This document shows, one piece after another, positions 1-10,492 of a stretch of DNA of 64,000 nucleotides (positions are counted from its first letter, which is position 1; the number at the start of each line of letters is the position of its first letter). The stretch is taken from positions 29,620,864 through 29,684,863 of the forward strand of contig CM073322.1 in the NCBI GenBank assembly GCA_037043015.1, written 5' to 3'. The notes beneath the pieces are model-generated. The model was not told the origin of the DNA. It ran no database searches and worked only from the letters and a program-made list of their open reading frames with translations. Source of the DNA: Bryum argenteum (lineage: Eukaryota > Streptophyta > Bryopsida > Bryales > Bryaceae). A program made the translations under genes and the position numbers.

Positions 1-200
1 CGTTTTCAATATGATTTGTGTCCCTTTGTTCTCAATTTGTCTCCCGTCTCTTGTTCTCAATTTGTTCCCTGTCACCTGTTCTTGGTTACGCGTTCCTTGG
101 TCCTTAAATCTCCGGTCCCATGTTCTCTCATTTCCTTGATCTTCGTTCTCATCCCCATGTTCCTCATTCCAACGTTCTTCCCTTTACTTATTCAATACAA
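1..200. other. T/C-rich imperfect repeat segment
   Basis: The segment consists of degenerate reiterations of phrases such as TTGTTCTCAATTTGT and GTCCC. The same strand bias continues into the GGACCAAA phrases of the adjacent MITE. No gene is recognisable; the open frame at 16-216 is low complexity. Confidence 0.4.
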
Positions 201-202
201 TA

Positions 203-532
203 GAGAAATCCGCTAAGTACGACGAACTAGGGACCAGATCACCCAGTTTTGGTCGAACTGGGGACCAAATTTTTACTGTAAGATCGAACTGGGGACTAAA
301 CTCAAAAACGCATGATTTTGATGGTTTCCTGAGTTTGATCCCCAGTTCAACTTGGTGCCCAGTCCACAACGTGATGCGCGGAAGACCGAGTGATTTGGTC
401 CCTAGTTTACATCTGGTCCCCACTTTGGTGCATTTAGTCTGTTCTACTTAGCGAATAACTGAAAACATGGCACAAACCAAGAGACTGAGGACCAACTTGA
501 GTTCAAACTAGGGATTACTTAGAGGATTTCTC
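203..532. mobile_element. MITE with TA duplication and GAGAAATCC termini
   Basis: The left end GAGAAATCCGCTAAGTA pairs with the right end TACTTAGAGGATTTCTC. TA lies directly outside each end (201-202 and 533-534), which fits a Tc1/mariner-type non-autonomous element of 330 bp. The interior repeats phrases of the type AACTGGGGACCAAA on both strands, so the whole element can fold back. There is no coding capacity. Confidence 0.7.
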
Positions 533-534
533 TA

Positions 535-1563
535 ATATGTATCGAATATAATACCAGAAGCGAGAACTTCACAAAATATTTTAATCTTTGAAACTTCCGA
601 AATATGGGAAACCAAAATTCTTTAGCCGTGTATGCATGACGGTTACATGAGGAAAATTGTCATGGAGCTTTACTTTTGGAGTATCATGTAGGCAATTGAT
701 TGTATTGATAGTAGTGTTGGCTATATTTATCCGAATAATTAATTATACCCGATTCAGGACTTGCTACAAACAAAAATATCCATCTCCCAATTACTTTGGT
801 TCTATTCTAGAAATATCACTCCTACCGGACCTACTCTCAATCTAGGATAATTTAATCTAAAACCAAAGTTTTTTCCTATTACACACTCAACTTTGTACTG
901 ATTTAGCCAACCTCCACAAATCATCTCCCTTATCACCTTATATCCGTCTTGCTCTGACCATGAGAATTTGTATTGAAGTACTTACCATATGTCATATGGT
1001 AATGGGCATATTCTAGAATATTCGAAGTATATTTTAGGAATATGGTATATTCTCAAACAAAGGGTATGTTGTTTGTCTAACATGTCGTGTCGAGTTTGTC
1101 GCACAAGACAACCCTGCCGAAGACCAATGTGATGAGTCGCTTGCGGTGCTGTGCCGTGGTCGGTGATTGAAAAGCTTTGAAAGCAGCTTTCGGATAAGCA
1201 AGAGAGAAGAGAGCCTGGGCGGCAAGACAAAGGAGTCATTCTGAAGCTATTATTTAGTCTCAGAGCATGCCAAGCTCTGTGCGCTAGGATGCGCCAAATC
1301 CTCCTATACATACATTGCTTAGCTTGGGGTTGAAAACCCCATCCGAGGCCGGAAGACATGCCAACTGAAGACCAACCAATTTTTGTCACTCTTCGACAAG
1401 TGGTCATGATAGAAACCATTTTCTGCCAATGAAAGTTCTGCCACATAGGACTTGCACATTGGTTGAAGGGAACGCTTCATTAAAATGTGAGTGGAGGCCG
1501 GGGATAACTTGGAATAATACCTGGGGTGTTAGAATCAAGAGGACTTCAACCCTCTTGGCCTGG
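535..1563. other. Gene-free stretch, nothing recognised
   Basis: This is AT-rich sequence without repeat boundaries that I can see. A 154-codon minus-strand frame (982-1446) has no recognisable motif and an unprotein-like composition, so I do not call it a gene. Confidence 0.4.
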
Positions 1564-1566
1564 TTA

Positions 1567-2082
1567 GAGCATCCTCAATGGACACTGAATAAGCTCCCTC
1601 TAAACCAAATTCTATCTTTTGACTGATTTAAAATTAGAAATTAAAATTATCATCATTAGAAGCGTATGTAAATAAACGTGGGATATTTCTCAAGAATTAT
1701 TTTTTGTGAAATTGGGACGTAGGTGAAATCCCTCATTAAAAATACCACATTTTCAAAATTTAGAGGGAGTGCACCAAATCTTGCATAAAAAGTAGGTGAC
1801 CCCCCCTTATTCCCTCTATATTTCTAAAATTTAGAGGGAGCGTGTGAGAATCTTCCCATTTTTAAGCAAGATTTGGTGCACTCCCTCTAAATTTTGAAAA
1901 TGTGATGTTTTCAATGAGGAATGTCACATGCGTCCCAATTTCACAATTTTTTTTCTTGAGAAATATCTCACGTTAATTTTCATGCGCTTCTAACAGTGGT
2001 AATTTTAATTTCTAATTCTAAATCAGTCAAAAGATAGACTTTGGTTTAGAGGGAGTGTATTCCGTGTCCATTGAGGATGCCC
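1567..2082. mobile_element. Tourist-like (PIF/Harbinger-type) foldback MITE
   Basis: The terminal inverted repeats are GAGCATCCTCAATGGAC on the left and GTCCATTGAGGATGCCC on the right. TTA occurs immediately outside both ends (1564-1566 and 2083-2085), the typical PIF/Harbinger target duplication. The two halves are complementary almost throughout, including ATTTAGAGGGAGTGCACC and its complement, so the 516 bp form a long hairpin. No transposase is encoded. Confidence 0.85.
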
Positions 2083-2329
2083 TTACAAGGATACTCTGTG
2101 GGTTGGGCTTCCTCGCACTCCAAGCCTCGGCCCACATGCTCTTAGTAGTAATGTACCTCTGTAGTAGTAGTATAATGTTTCTAGAACATTATTGTAGGTA
2201 TAATTGTATGATTCTCTATCGCAGGCTGGGCTGGCTGACAGGCTTTGTAGCAAGCAAGCGGAGCAATCACAGGAGGGTTTCTGATGCAGCAGAAATCATT
2301 CTTTTTCCAAGCACAAGAGAACAAGAGCG

Positions 2330-2333
<4 letters not shown>

Positions 2334-2410
<77 letters not shown>
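2334..2410. repeat. (AT)n microsatellite
   Basis: A 77-bp uninterrupted AT dinucleotide run. The open frames reading IYIYIY across it on both strands are artefacts of the repeat. Confidence 0.98.
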
Positions 2411-2413
<3 letters not shown>

Positions 2414-3663
2414 GTTAATTGAAAGGGAGGGAGGCAAAAGGTGCCTGGGATGTCGAAGCATAAAAGCCTGAGCTATGGAGATTCGGGGCGATCTTGAGGA
2501 AGCGTATATTTTGTAGGGAAAAGCAACGATTTATGGCAGTAGCCCCTTCCACCAACATTGCCCAGACCGAACTCACTCCTCATCGCCACTTTCTGCTGCA
2601 GCTCGTTTTCCGTGCACCTTCTCCCCTTGTCTCTTTTGTTCTCTTTAGCAATCAATGTATCACAGACCTACACAGGTACTATTCGGCAATGAATACTTGT
2701 CTCTTTTGGTACTGTACCTTCGTCTCGCTCTTTTCAATTTTACATGTTTTTCTTCGAACCTATTGGTGGGACCGTAAGGATTTGGTGCACGGGTAAAATA
2801 ATGTCATCCCTTCATCAATATTTGAAGTCTTTAGAGCTCAGAATTTACTTTTCAGATTCCTATGCATTCAAAACTATACATGTTTTTTTCTTGTCGAGTT
2901 TATGTATGGATGCAATATCATTTTGAAGTTGATGTTGGGTTTTTATTGGACTCCGGGGCCTGCTCATTTGATTTGTGATGGGGGTAAATAATAACGGCGG
3001 AGAGAATTTACGACGTACTTTGGGTTCTTTGCTCTTATAGTAATGTAATTAAAATAGAGTTGTCATGTTTTGTCATACAAAGAGGTAGTGGGAAAAACAA
3101 GAGGACAAATTTTAAAATAGAACCCGATGACTTGAATGTTCATTTATTCTATTGGTTAGTGAAGATAGACTATAATTGTATTGTAAAATTGGAGTGTTTT
3201 TAGAGGAATTGTGCAAGATTCTAAGGTTCAACCATATACTTTTGGCATTGACTACAACAAGTAAGAGCAAGTTTGTTAGGTTGTACCGTGACAGTGTCTT
3301 CAAGACATAGGTGCATAAAAACTTGCCTAATCAAATACGTTATGAATATTTTTTAAAGTCGTCTAAGTTGCCAAGAAATAGTTCCAAAACACAAATAAGA
3401 AACCGATGTATTTTCAGGAGTCGCCCTTGTTTTGTATCTAAGTTGTTCCGCCTTTCTCGTATAGTTTCTCATGAATTAGCATACTTTTGGCGATCTCTTT
3501 TAAATTACAAGTCGTATATGTGTTGTGGATTGAGAATGTCCATTGGATTGCCATTTAAACTCTCATGGATAAGAGGTCAATGCCACTCTTAGCATTAGAA
3601 GATATCATGTGCTATATTTTTACAATGAAATTAAGAAAGAAACATGGTACACATGCAAATTGT
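2411..3663. other. Gene-free stretch, nothing recognised
   Basis: No repeat boundaries, motifs or convincing coding sequence were seen. The short open frames here overlap on opposite strands and match no family I know. Confidence 0.4.
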
Positions 3664-4272
3664 TTAACGCCTATACGTCTTTGGGTATTTTTAGCCAAAA
3701 ACTCATTTAAAGAAAAGTGCTATAAACAAAAATGAAGATAAGGAATTTGAATTTCAACCGAACAAAATTGTAACAAACTAGTTATAGGTCGTGTGGATCA
3801 AAATTTGAGTCATGAGGCTCATAGGTTATGAGCTTGTAATTTATTAGTATTCAAAGCAAGCTACAAATTTTTATTATTTTCACTTTTGAAGTGGAAGTGC
3901 TATCAATGAACCAATTTCATTGTAGTGCTTGTTGTAAGAATATACACCACTTAGAAGTTGTTTATCTCTTTGTCAAAAACACTCTTGTACCGGAAAATTT
4001 CATCGAAAAAATATCTTGGTTTAAATGATAGCCTTGCAAGGGTAAAAACTTCCAAAACATCAACGAAGGAAATAAGAACAAAAGTAGACCCCTTGAACAC
4101 CATATCTTCCTCATATCTTGGATCAAGAAGATATCCTTACGACAAGCACTACAATGAGATTGGAATCCATCCCATGAAATGAAGTTGAAATCTAACAATG
4201 GATGAAGGAGATCTAGCTCCTCAAAAATCATCCTTTTTTCATTGTACAAACATCATTGCAAATCCAATACCA

Positions 4273-4506
4273 TGTAAGAGTCTAGCTGTCAAAACAAGCA
4301 AAAACTACAAAAGAAATATATTGATCCAAGACTTAGGTTTACAATGAATAAGAGTCCCTTATATACTAATCTCTTGGCTCAACTGCCGAGGCTATACTTT
4401 AGCTCTACTACCGAGGCTATACTTTAGCTCTACTGCCGAAGTTCTATTTATAAAATTAATAGCGAGTGAACATCCGAGCTTATCAACGAGGCCTTGGCCC
4501 ATGACA
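4273..4506 (-). repeat. 3' LTR of the chromovirus
   Basis: This 234-bp LTR is identical to the one at 9574-9782 except for one extra 25-bp tandem copy of the segment beginning CCGAGGCTATAC. It is the 3' LTR because the coding strand is minus. Confidence 0.97.
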
Positions 4507-4510
4507 AATG

Positions 4511-4529
4511 CCTCCTCCTCCTCCTCCTC
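4511..4529 (-). promoter_or_regulatory. Polypurine tract of the chromovirus
   Basis: On the coding strand a run of GAGGAGG repeats ends four bases before the 3' LTR. That is the position expected of the primer for plus-strand DNA synthesis. Confidence 0.8.
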
Positions 4530-4654
4530 ATGTGCTGATGAATTAACAAGTGTCATACAAGAGAATGTGCCCAAGGAATATCGAGACAGGGCGCGCGCAA
4601 CAAGCGCTCGTAATCGTCTAAGGCCATGACATTTTGTAATTGGCAAACGGAGTT

Positions 4655-5005
4655 CCCAAGTAGGCTCCGACCATCCCGTCCACTTTACAAGTAGTTGCCA
4701 ACCGCGCCACGACGCGTCGATGTTGCAACACTCTTTCAACAAAGATACTCGTCCCTCGCTAGTGAATGCCCGAAAGCGGGATTGCTCAAAACAACACCGG
4801 GCTCATTATCACGAGGTAGTTGGGAAGGCAACGGATCCTCACCGCCTTCTTCACTAAACTCACATGAAAAAACAGGATGAATACCGACGGTGTATTCAAA
4901 CGAACCGCATGTGTACTCTACGCACTCCAATACACGATAAGGAAGAGCAATCCAATCAAGCTTCTTGATTGGCGGGACGTGTTGATGTTCTTCAACTTCA
5001 ACCAC
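4655..5005 (-). pseudogene. Integrase C-terminal region and chromodomain remnant
   Basis: The peptide WQLLVKWTGWSEPTWE (about 4658-4709) matches the chromodomain core, in which an LVKW-G segment is followed by TWE. Chromodomains at the integrase end of Ty3/gypsy elements direct integration towards marked chromatin. The upstream frame at 4736-5005 probably covers the link from integrase and ends in a stop, so a frameshift separates the two pieces. The domain lies directly before the polypurine tract, the usual chromovirus position. Confidence 0.75.
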
Positions 5006-5256
5006 ACACGATCACCCGGACGAAAATCCTCGGCCACCGAAATACGTCGTGTATTTGACCGTTCTTGAGTCTCTTGAATGATGGCCATTGCCGTTGTTGC
5101 GCTTCACTGAATTACGCCCGTCTTCAACAAGCTTGCGTCCTTTTTCGCCGGTGACAACGAAGAACCCGCCTCCTCGGGTATAGTAATATTCATGACCGAA
5201 TGATGATAACCGTGACTCATAAAAATGCGGACATACCTATAGATCGCGACACACGA

Positions 5257-5640
5257 TTATTCAACGCCATCATCGCGATCGGCAAATCGAAAAGCCCAAT
5301 CTTCTTGCTCAAATGTCGTGAAAATACGAAAATATGTTTCAAGCTCTTGATTCGCCCTCTCTGTTGCACCATCTGTCTCCGGATGGAAAGTCATCGACAA
5401 CCGACGCGTAATCTTCATCAATCTGCATACTTCACATCCCAAAGCGGACTAACAAATTGACTACCACGATCCGACACAATTCTGCAGGGCAATCCGTGAT
5501 CTTGAAAAACTTGCTCTAAAAGTTTGTGAGCCACATCAAGTGCACGAAATTGTCTTCATAAAAGACAAAGAATGATAGATTTGACAAACGGTCTGTCACA
5601 ACCATGATATTTGTGCGACGATCGCTGCTTGGTGCCAATC
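5257..5640 (-). pseudogene. Integrase core remnant
   Basis: Three pieces of the retroviral-type integrase core are visible in successive frames. They are a VDR-like block near 5590-5620 (CDRPFVKSIIL), the second catalytic aspartate block IVSDRGSQFVS near 5450-5490, and FHPETDGATERANQELE near 5340-5400, which carries the catalytic glutamate region. Two consecutive stop codons and a frame change lie between the last two blocks. The family normally has one uninterrupted frame, so this copy is inactive. Confidence 0.85.
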
Positions 5641-6274
5641 CGTAATAAAATCAATGGAGAGCTCGGTCAAAAATCCGTGCGGAATTGGCAAAGGTTTTAA
5701 GAACCTCGCTTCTCGCTCCCCCGCCAAATCTTCGATTTTCCACACACGTTGCGCCCGTAAATCTCAACATCTTGTGTCAACCTGCGCCACGATATTTACG
5801 TGCAATCAAGTCACGCGCACCCTCACGACCTGGATGTCCTGCTAGTGGTGAATCACGCAGTAGATTGGATCAAACGCTTCCGAAGAGGTTCGTGCGCGGA
5901 ATCCATATTCGTCCACGCCAACGCAATCGATGACCAATCTACGTAACACTCACTAATCGTGATAGGTAAGCCCCATTCTTTAGATAGTCGGCGCCACCAT
6001 CCATAACCGCCTTTTCGCATCTTCCAATAACGATGATTTGTTTGCGGGGCAACATCCCATAATGAAATCATCTCGCGTGATAAAAATGGACATATGGGAT
6101 GCGGGGTCATTATCGACTCAGAAGCGAGAGCCTCTTTCTCTCGAATCGCATCACCATCTCGCGATCCATGCAGATTTAGCGACAACCTTCAAAGCGCCAT
6201 CATCATCTCCGTCCAAAAGTCGTGATATCGATTCATTAATACGATCATCATCTGCGTGTTGGGAAGATCCTGCT

Positions 6275-6922
6275 TAAAACGAGAAAGTGCATCCGATTGA
6301 ACTTGATCCTTGTCGGGCTTGTCTGACGATCTCAAAGTCAAAATCATTCAACTCGTAGGCCCAACGATTTGCTTCTCGCTTTCAAATGTTGCTTCTTCCG
6401 AAAATAAGCCAAATGCGATGATCAACTCACTTCAAAATGTTGGCCAACAAGTAATGTACGCCACTCGCGGATGCAATGTATAAATCGCTAGCATTTCCTT
6501 GTCGTGAATCGGATAATTGGACTCACGATCAAGTTTTCTTGAGAAATAAGAAACCGCACGCCAAAGTCCGTCCACCTTTTTGCATTAAGGTGCCACCAAA
6601 AAGATAACCAGGAGGAATCACATTCAATGGTTGTTTCCAAACCTGGAGTCCATTTAACGAAAGACCGTGCATGAATTAATGCCTCTTCAATCAATCGATC
6701 AAAGGCGTGTTGACATTTCGATGTCCAATGGAAAGGTTGATCTTTCCGCGTTAGTCGAGTAAGAGTGCCCGCAATGTTAGAATATCCATCTACGAATTGT
6801 CGATAATAATTGCGAAAACCTAAAAATCCACGAATTCCTTTCACTTTTGTTGGCGGCTCCCATCGACGAATTGCCTCAGTTTTTCTTTGGATCGGCCGCA
6901 AACCCCAAACCGTCTTCACCAA
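6275..6922 (-). pseudogene. Reverse transcriptase thumb and RNase H remnant
   Basis: The frame 6488-6922 contains IRGFLGFRNYYRQFV and FHWTSKCQHAF, the conserved link between reverse transcriptase and RNase H in Ty3/gypsy polyproteins. Further downstream a different frame reads ANRWAYELNDFDFEI and then DALSR (about 6275-6400), the C-terminal RNase H signature. At least one frameshift separates the two. Confidence 0.85.
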
Positions 6923-6999
6923 ATATCCAAGATACTTAATAGTGTACTTTCAAACTCGCTTCTTATCAAAATCGAGTTGAAGCCTCGTTAGCGAACTAC

Positions 7000-7459
7000 G
7001 GATGATCCTCGAGAATTGCATCACGATGTTCTTTTTTGAGATCACTATAGATCACCACGTCATCAATATATGCGGAGAAGATATATCCAATTCGTTCTTC
7101 GAAGATCCAATTGATATATCATCAAAAAAGTTGCAAAGTGCGCTACCACGGTCAAACGGTGTGACCAACCACTCATATAAGCCAAAGCGTGTTTTGAACG
7201 CCGTCTTCCACTCGTCACCTTCTTTCACACGTATCCGATGAAACGCAGAGATTACATCAACCTCGAGATATATTTGGTCACAAAGAATGGATCTTAACGT
7301 CTCATCAATGCGCGGAATCGGATAGTCGTCCTTCCGACTCATCTCGTTCAATCGCCGATAGTCAACACGTAATCGCAATCCTCCGCCAGGTTTTTCACAA
7401 ATATGACCGGAGTCTGCTGCAGGTGAATTACTTACGCGAATAAATCCATTATCCAACAA
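7000..7459 (-). pseudogene. Reverse transcriptase palm remnant
   Basis: The frame 7052-7459 carries LRVDYRRLNEMSRKDDYPIP and DVISAFHRIRVKEGDEWKTA, the first palm blocks including the catalytic aspartate. The second active-site block, YIDDVVIYSD, is intact but lies in the next frame at about 7040-7070. A frameshift therefore separates two otherwise well-preserved catalytic blocks. Confidence 0.9.
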
Positions 7460-7707
7460 CTCCGTAGGGTCTTGCGCAAAACTAATAATTGATCCTTGGA
7501 TCCGACATCAATGGCGTGGCGGGGATGTCATCATTAGTCTTCCTTCAATAAGATTGATCTCGTGATCAACCCCTTTCCTATCGCAAGAAACGACTTTGCA
7601 TCTTGTCGATTAAAAGCGTCAATAAATCGCATGAGCCGCTTCATGAGATGTTGTGCGGGTCCCTATACACCTTTTGTAGTGCCCTCCGGATGTCAACCAA
7701 ACCGACA

Positions 7708-7983
7708 CTAAAAACCTCTACCTGGTTCACCGCTTCTCGCAAAGTTTGAATCACTGATGACGTATCTCTCGTGATTGGCTCCAACGTAATCGGTCCGAGT
7801 CTTCACAATCATCTTGAAAGGTTTTCGAACGCAAACCTTCTTTTTAGCAGGTCGAACACTTGCATCACGTCGCTCCATCCAACCTTTTCCCAAGATTGTA
7901 TCATCTATCCGTCCCGGAATAACATAGGCAACAATCCTCTCCTCCATACCATCAATATCGCCATAAAATTTGCAATTTGGCAA
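7708..7983 (-). pseudogene. Retroviral-type aspartic protease region remnant
   Basis: The peptide DDTILGKGWMERRDASV matches the end of the pepsin-like protease domain of Ty3/gypsy polyproteins, where ILG is followed a few residues later by W and a D. The active-site DTG block was not located. The region lies between gag and reverse transcriptase as expected. Confidence 0.55.
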
Positions 7984-8298
7984 ATCATAGGCCGCTTCTT
8001 CATTGTCGTAACTTGCTCCAAAGATCTAGGTTGAATAGATGACGATCCAACCCTCTCCGTCGAACAAATTGCTGCATACGCTTCAGAAAGCATTGGCATC
8101 CGAATCACACAAAGACGAGTAAATATAGTTGAGTTTATTAAAACATCAACATACATACCACTCGTGTGTCTTAGCTGCCTCCTGGATTCTTCAACTTTGA
8201 CAACCCCGCTCCACGCCTCCGATCGAGTCTTATACCGGAAGTCGCTCGTTTTTCCGACTCTACATCGTAGTCACAACTCTCCATCTCTTTGACCTCCT

Positions 8299-9153
8299 CT
8301 ATCTTGACATCGCTTCTTCTTTCTCATCATCGCGCGCTATCGAAGTTTTGTCCGCTTTCTTTCTTCTTCTTCTCATTGCCTTCACTATGCTTGGATGAGC
8401 AATCGTTTGCACGACGTGGCCTCGCTTCAAACATAAAAAAAAATATCCCTCTTGGCGACACCGTTGTTGTTCCTCCAAAGTCAGACGTCTTCGAAGCTTG
8501 TTTATTTGGACTGTAGGCATCCAATCCATCTCATCTCCATCTGGACATACGCGATTTGATGTCGCGATCGGAGCTGCACGACCCTTCTGATATTGCAAGC
8601 AATCAAGTTGAGAGCCGACCGCCAACAAAGCTTGGACAAACATACCATAATCGATGTACGTCATAGGTCCAATCATCGCGCGTTGCATCTCTGAGTTGAG
8701 AGCACCGCGAAGATATCCTATCTTCACCATATCCGAACCATGGTAAGTTGACTCTCACCAAGCTCCTTCTCAAACTTGGGCAAGAATGTTGCGAATGACT
8801 CCTCTACTACGCTTCATTCTTGAAGCCGATTCAACGCTTGTATTTCTTTGCATTCGGGTCGATGTAAACGCTGTCAAGATGTTGAATAAAAGTCGCCGCA
8901 TTGAACCACGTTGATTTTGGTAGAAAGATACTACTATCATCCGCGCCTTCGTCCCACGCCGAAAACAAGTATGCGGCTTGATCTTGAGGTGTACCAAGAT
9001 ATACTCCATCAATTCGAAGCTTGTTATCTCGCTTCGACCTTCCATATCGGGTAGCACTTGCGACTCCACAAACTTTGAAATATCCGGCAATCGCTTGCGC
9101 AATGCGACGGCAGCTTCCTCCATATTGTTCTTTGCGATCGATTGCGGCATCAT
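8299..9153 (-). pseudogene. gag region of the chromovirus
   Basis: Two frames (8770-9153 and 8299-8730) cover the gag position. The second contains the phrase RRLTLEEQQRCRQEGYFFLCLKRGH split over about 8440-8490. It resembles the linker into a CCHC zinc knuckle, but most of the cysteines are lost. The first frame shows no diagnostic motif and is assigned by position. Confidence 0.55.
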
Positions 9154-9560
9154 CTCGCGATGAAGACGGACCTCCTAAACTCGTGAATTGTCCACCACGG
9201 AGCCACTGCGGCGATCAAGCAACCAACCAATCGCTGATAGCCAACTTCTCGACTGGCGAGAAGCTTGAAGTGTGTGCGCAACCTCACGATCTCCGTTGAT
9301 AGTCTTCCGCCGTAATTTCTCCTTGCGCTTCATTGCCGCCGCAAGATCTCATCATCGATCATCCGGGCGTTTCTCCATCTCAAAAAGCAACACCTCTCAA
9401 TCAACTTTTCGAGGCTTATGCAAAGCCTTCAAATGCGTCCCGTTACGTGGCTATCTTCAATCACTACCACGAGGGTGGATAAGTTCCTCAATCTAATCAA
9501 TGTCCTACTTTTGTCGTTTAAAAAAACAAGGGAGGATGAAGCCCTTCAGAAAATCAAGAG

Positions 9561-9571
9561 AAGTCTTGGAT
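9561..9571 (-). promoter_or_regulatory. Primer-binding site complementary to the element's own transcript 5' end
   Basis: Two bases inside the 5' LTR, the coding strand reads ATCCAAGACTT. It is perfectly complementary over 11 nt to AAGTCTTGGAT at 9625-9635 in the same LTR. It does not begin with TGG, as tRNA-primed sites almost always do. The paired LTR segment starts 31 nt downstream of a TATA box, where transcription should begin. Confidence 0.75.
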
Positions 9572-9573
9572 TA

Positions 9574-9782
9574 TGTAAGAGTCTAGCTGTCAAAACAAGC
9601 AAAAACTACAAAAGAAATATATTGATCCAAGACTTAGGTTTACAATGAATAAGAGTCCCTTATATACTAATCTCTTGGCTCAACTGCCGAGGCTATACTT
9701 TAGCTCTACTGCCGAAGTTCTATTTATAAAATTAATAGCGAGTGAACATCCGAGCTTATCAACGAGGCCTTGGCCCATGACA
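9574..9782 (-). repeat. 5' LTR of the chromovirus
   Basis: This 209-bp LTR starts TGTAAG and ends ATGACA on the plus strand. It matches 4273-4506 exactly apart from the 25-bp duplication there. On the coding strand U3 runs from 9782 to about 9636, with R and U5 from about 9635 to 9574. Confidence 0.97.
9660..9666 (-). promoter_or_regulatory. TATA box of the LTR promoter
   Basis: TATATAA lies on the coding strand with its first T 31 nt upstream of position 9635. In plants transcription typically starts about 30 nt downstream of such a box. That places the RNA 5' end at the sequence complementary to the primer-binding site. Confidence 0.7.
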
Positions 9783-10492
9783 TACCAAAGTTATTTGGAT
9801 CAAAAACTTATGTAAAAATTTATGAAAGTCTATTTTTATTTCACATATATGGCTTGCAATTACAAAGAAAGCCCCATGTTTTAAAACTCAAATGCAAAAA
9901 ATTTCTTCACTAAAATGCAAGCCATTAATTGTATGGCTATGTAATTTTTAATTTTTCAAACAAACTAAACTAGCTTTGTCACCCCATCCAAGTGATTTCG
10001 TTGATACATAGTTTGTATGAAGAAGTTCCTGCACTTCAAAATTTTCTACCTTTCATCCAAAATGTCCTTTTTTTGACACTAGGGACGTTCAGAGGTTAGG
10101 TTGAGACTTTTGACAATCTCGTTATTATTTTGGACGTTAGAAGTAGTAATACACTCTTGTACCAAGAAATTGGGACGTTTAGGGGCTTATGCTCCTCTCA
10201 AGCCACAATTTGTTGGTCATACAATGCAAACCAGAGAGCACAAGTGTACACTCTAAGCAATAAAATCACATGAATCCCAAACATACTCTCAACTTTAAAC
10301 GACTACCCTATTTTCAAAAATTCTCCAAATTGCAGTCCACATAGTGCATTTGGATAGTTTACTTGATCATCAACAGTTTGGTGATGGTCTCACTAAAATT
10401 GGTTGTCTAATCTAGAAGATATGATTATCCAAAGTTATGCTTCTTGAAGATTGATACTTCATGTAGTTCCTGTCAAACAATTTTTTTAGAGG

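Larger units (their letters stand above)
4268..9787 (-). mobile_element. Chromodomain Ty3/gypsy LTR retrotransposon with TACCA target duplication
   Basis: The element proper is 4273-9782, flanked by the 5-bp duplication TACCA at 4268-4272 and 9783-9787. Its LTRs begin TG and end CA. Gene order on the minus strand is gag, protease, reverse transcriptase, RNase H, integrase, chromodomain, which is the chromovirus order. The reading frames are interrupted by stops and frameshifts, so this copy cannot make a normal polyprotein. The identical LTRs nevertheless indicate recent insertion, so it was probably copied by proteins from another element. The primer-binding site is self-complementary to the LTR and not tRNA-like. 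Confidence 0.95.
3668..10095. mobile_element. F1 TTAA element, copy A, split by the LTR retrotransposon
   Basis: This is a decayed copy of the ~975-bp F1 family. TTAA lies at 3664-3667 and the matching degraded TTAG at 10096-10099. The left end CGCCTATACGTC and right end GACGTTCAGAGG are mutated versions of CCCCTAAACGTC and its complement. The interior follows the same order as copies at 22277, 38606 and 41640. Removing the retrotransposon and one TACCA duplication leaves about 913 bp. Confidence 0.8.

Noticed and set aside
982..1446. 154-codon minus-strand frame
   Set aside because: No motif, unusual composition and a second overlapping frame on the same strand; nothing supports expression.
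2055..2461. Open frames of 118 and 64 codons on the two strands
   Set aside because: Both run through the (AT)n microsatellite and are extended by IYIYIY; neither has any other protein character.
10096..10190. GGGACGTTTAGGGG at about 10166-10179, resembling an F1 right terminus
   Set aside because: It is too short, no TTAA follows exactly, and the sequence before it does not align with F1 long enough to call a separate copy.
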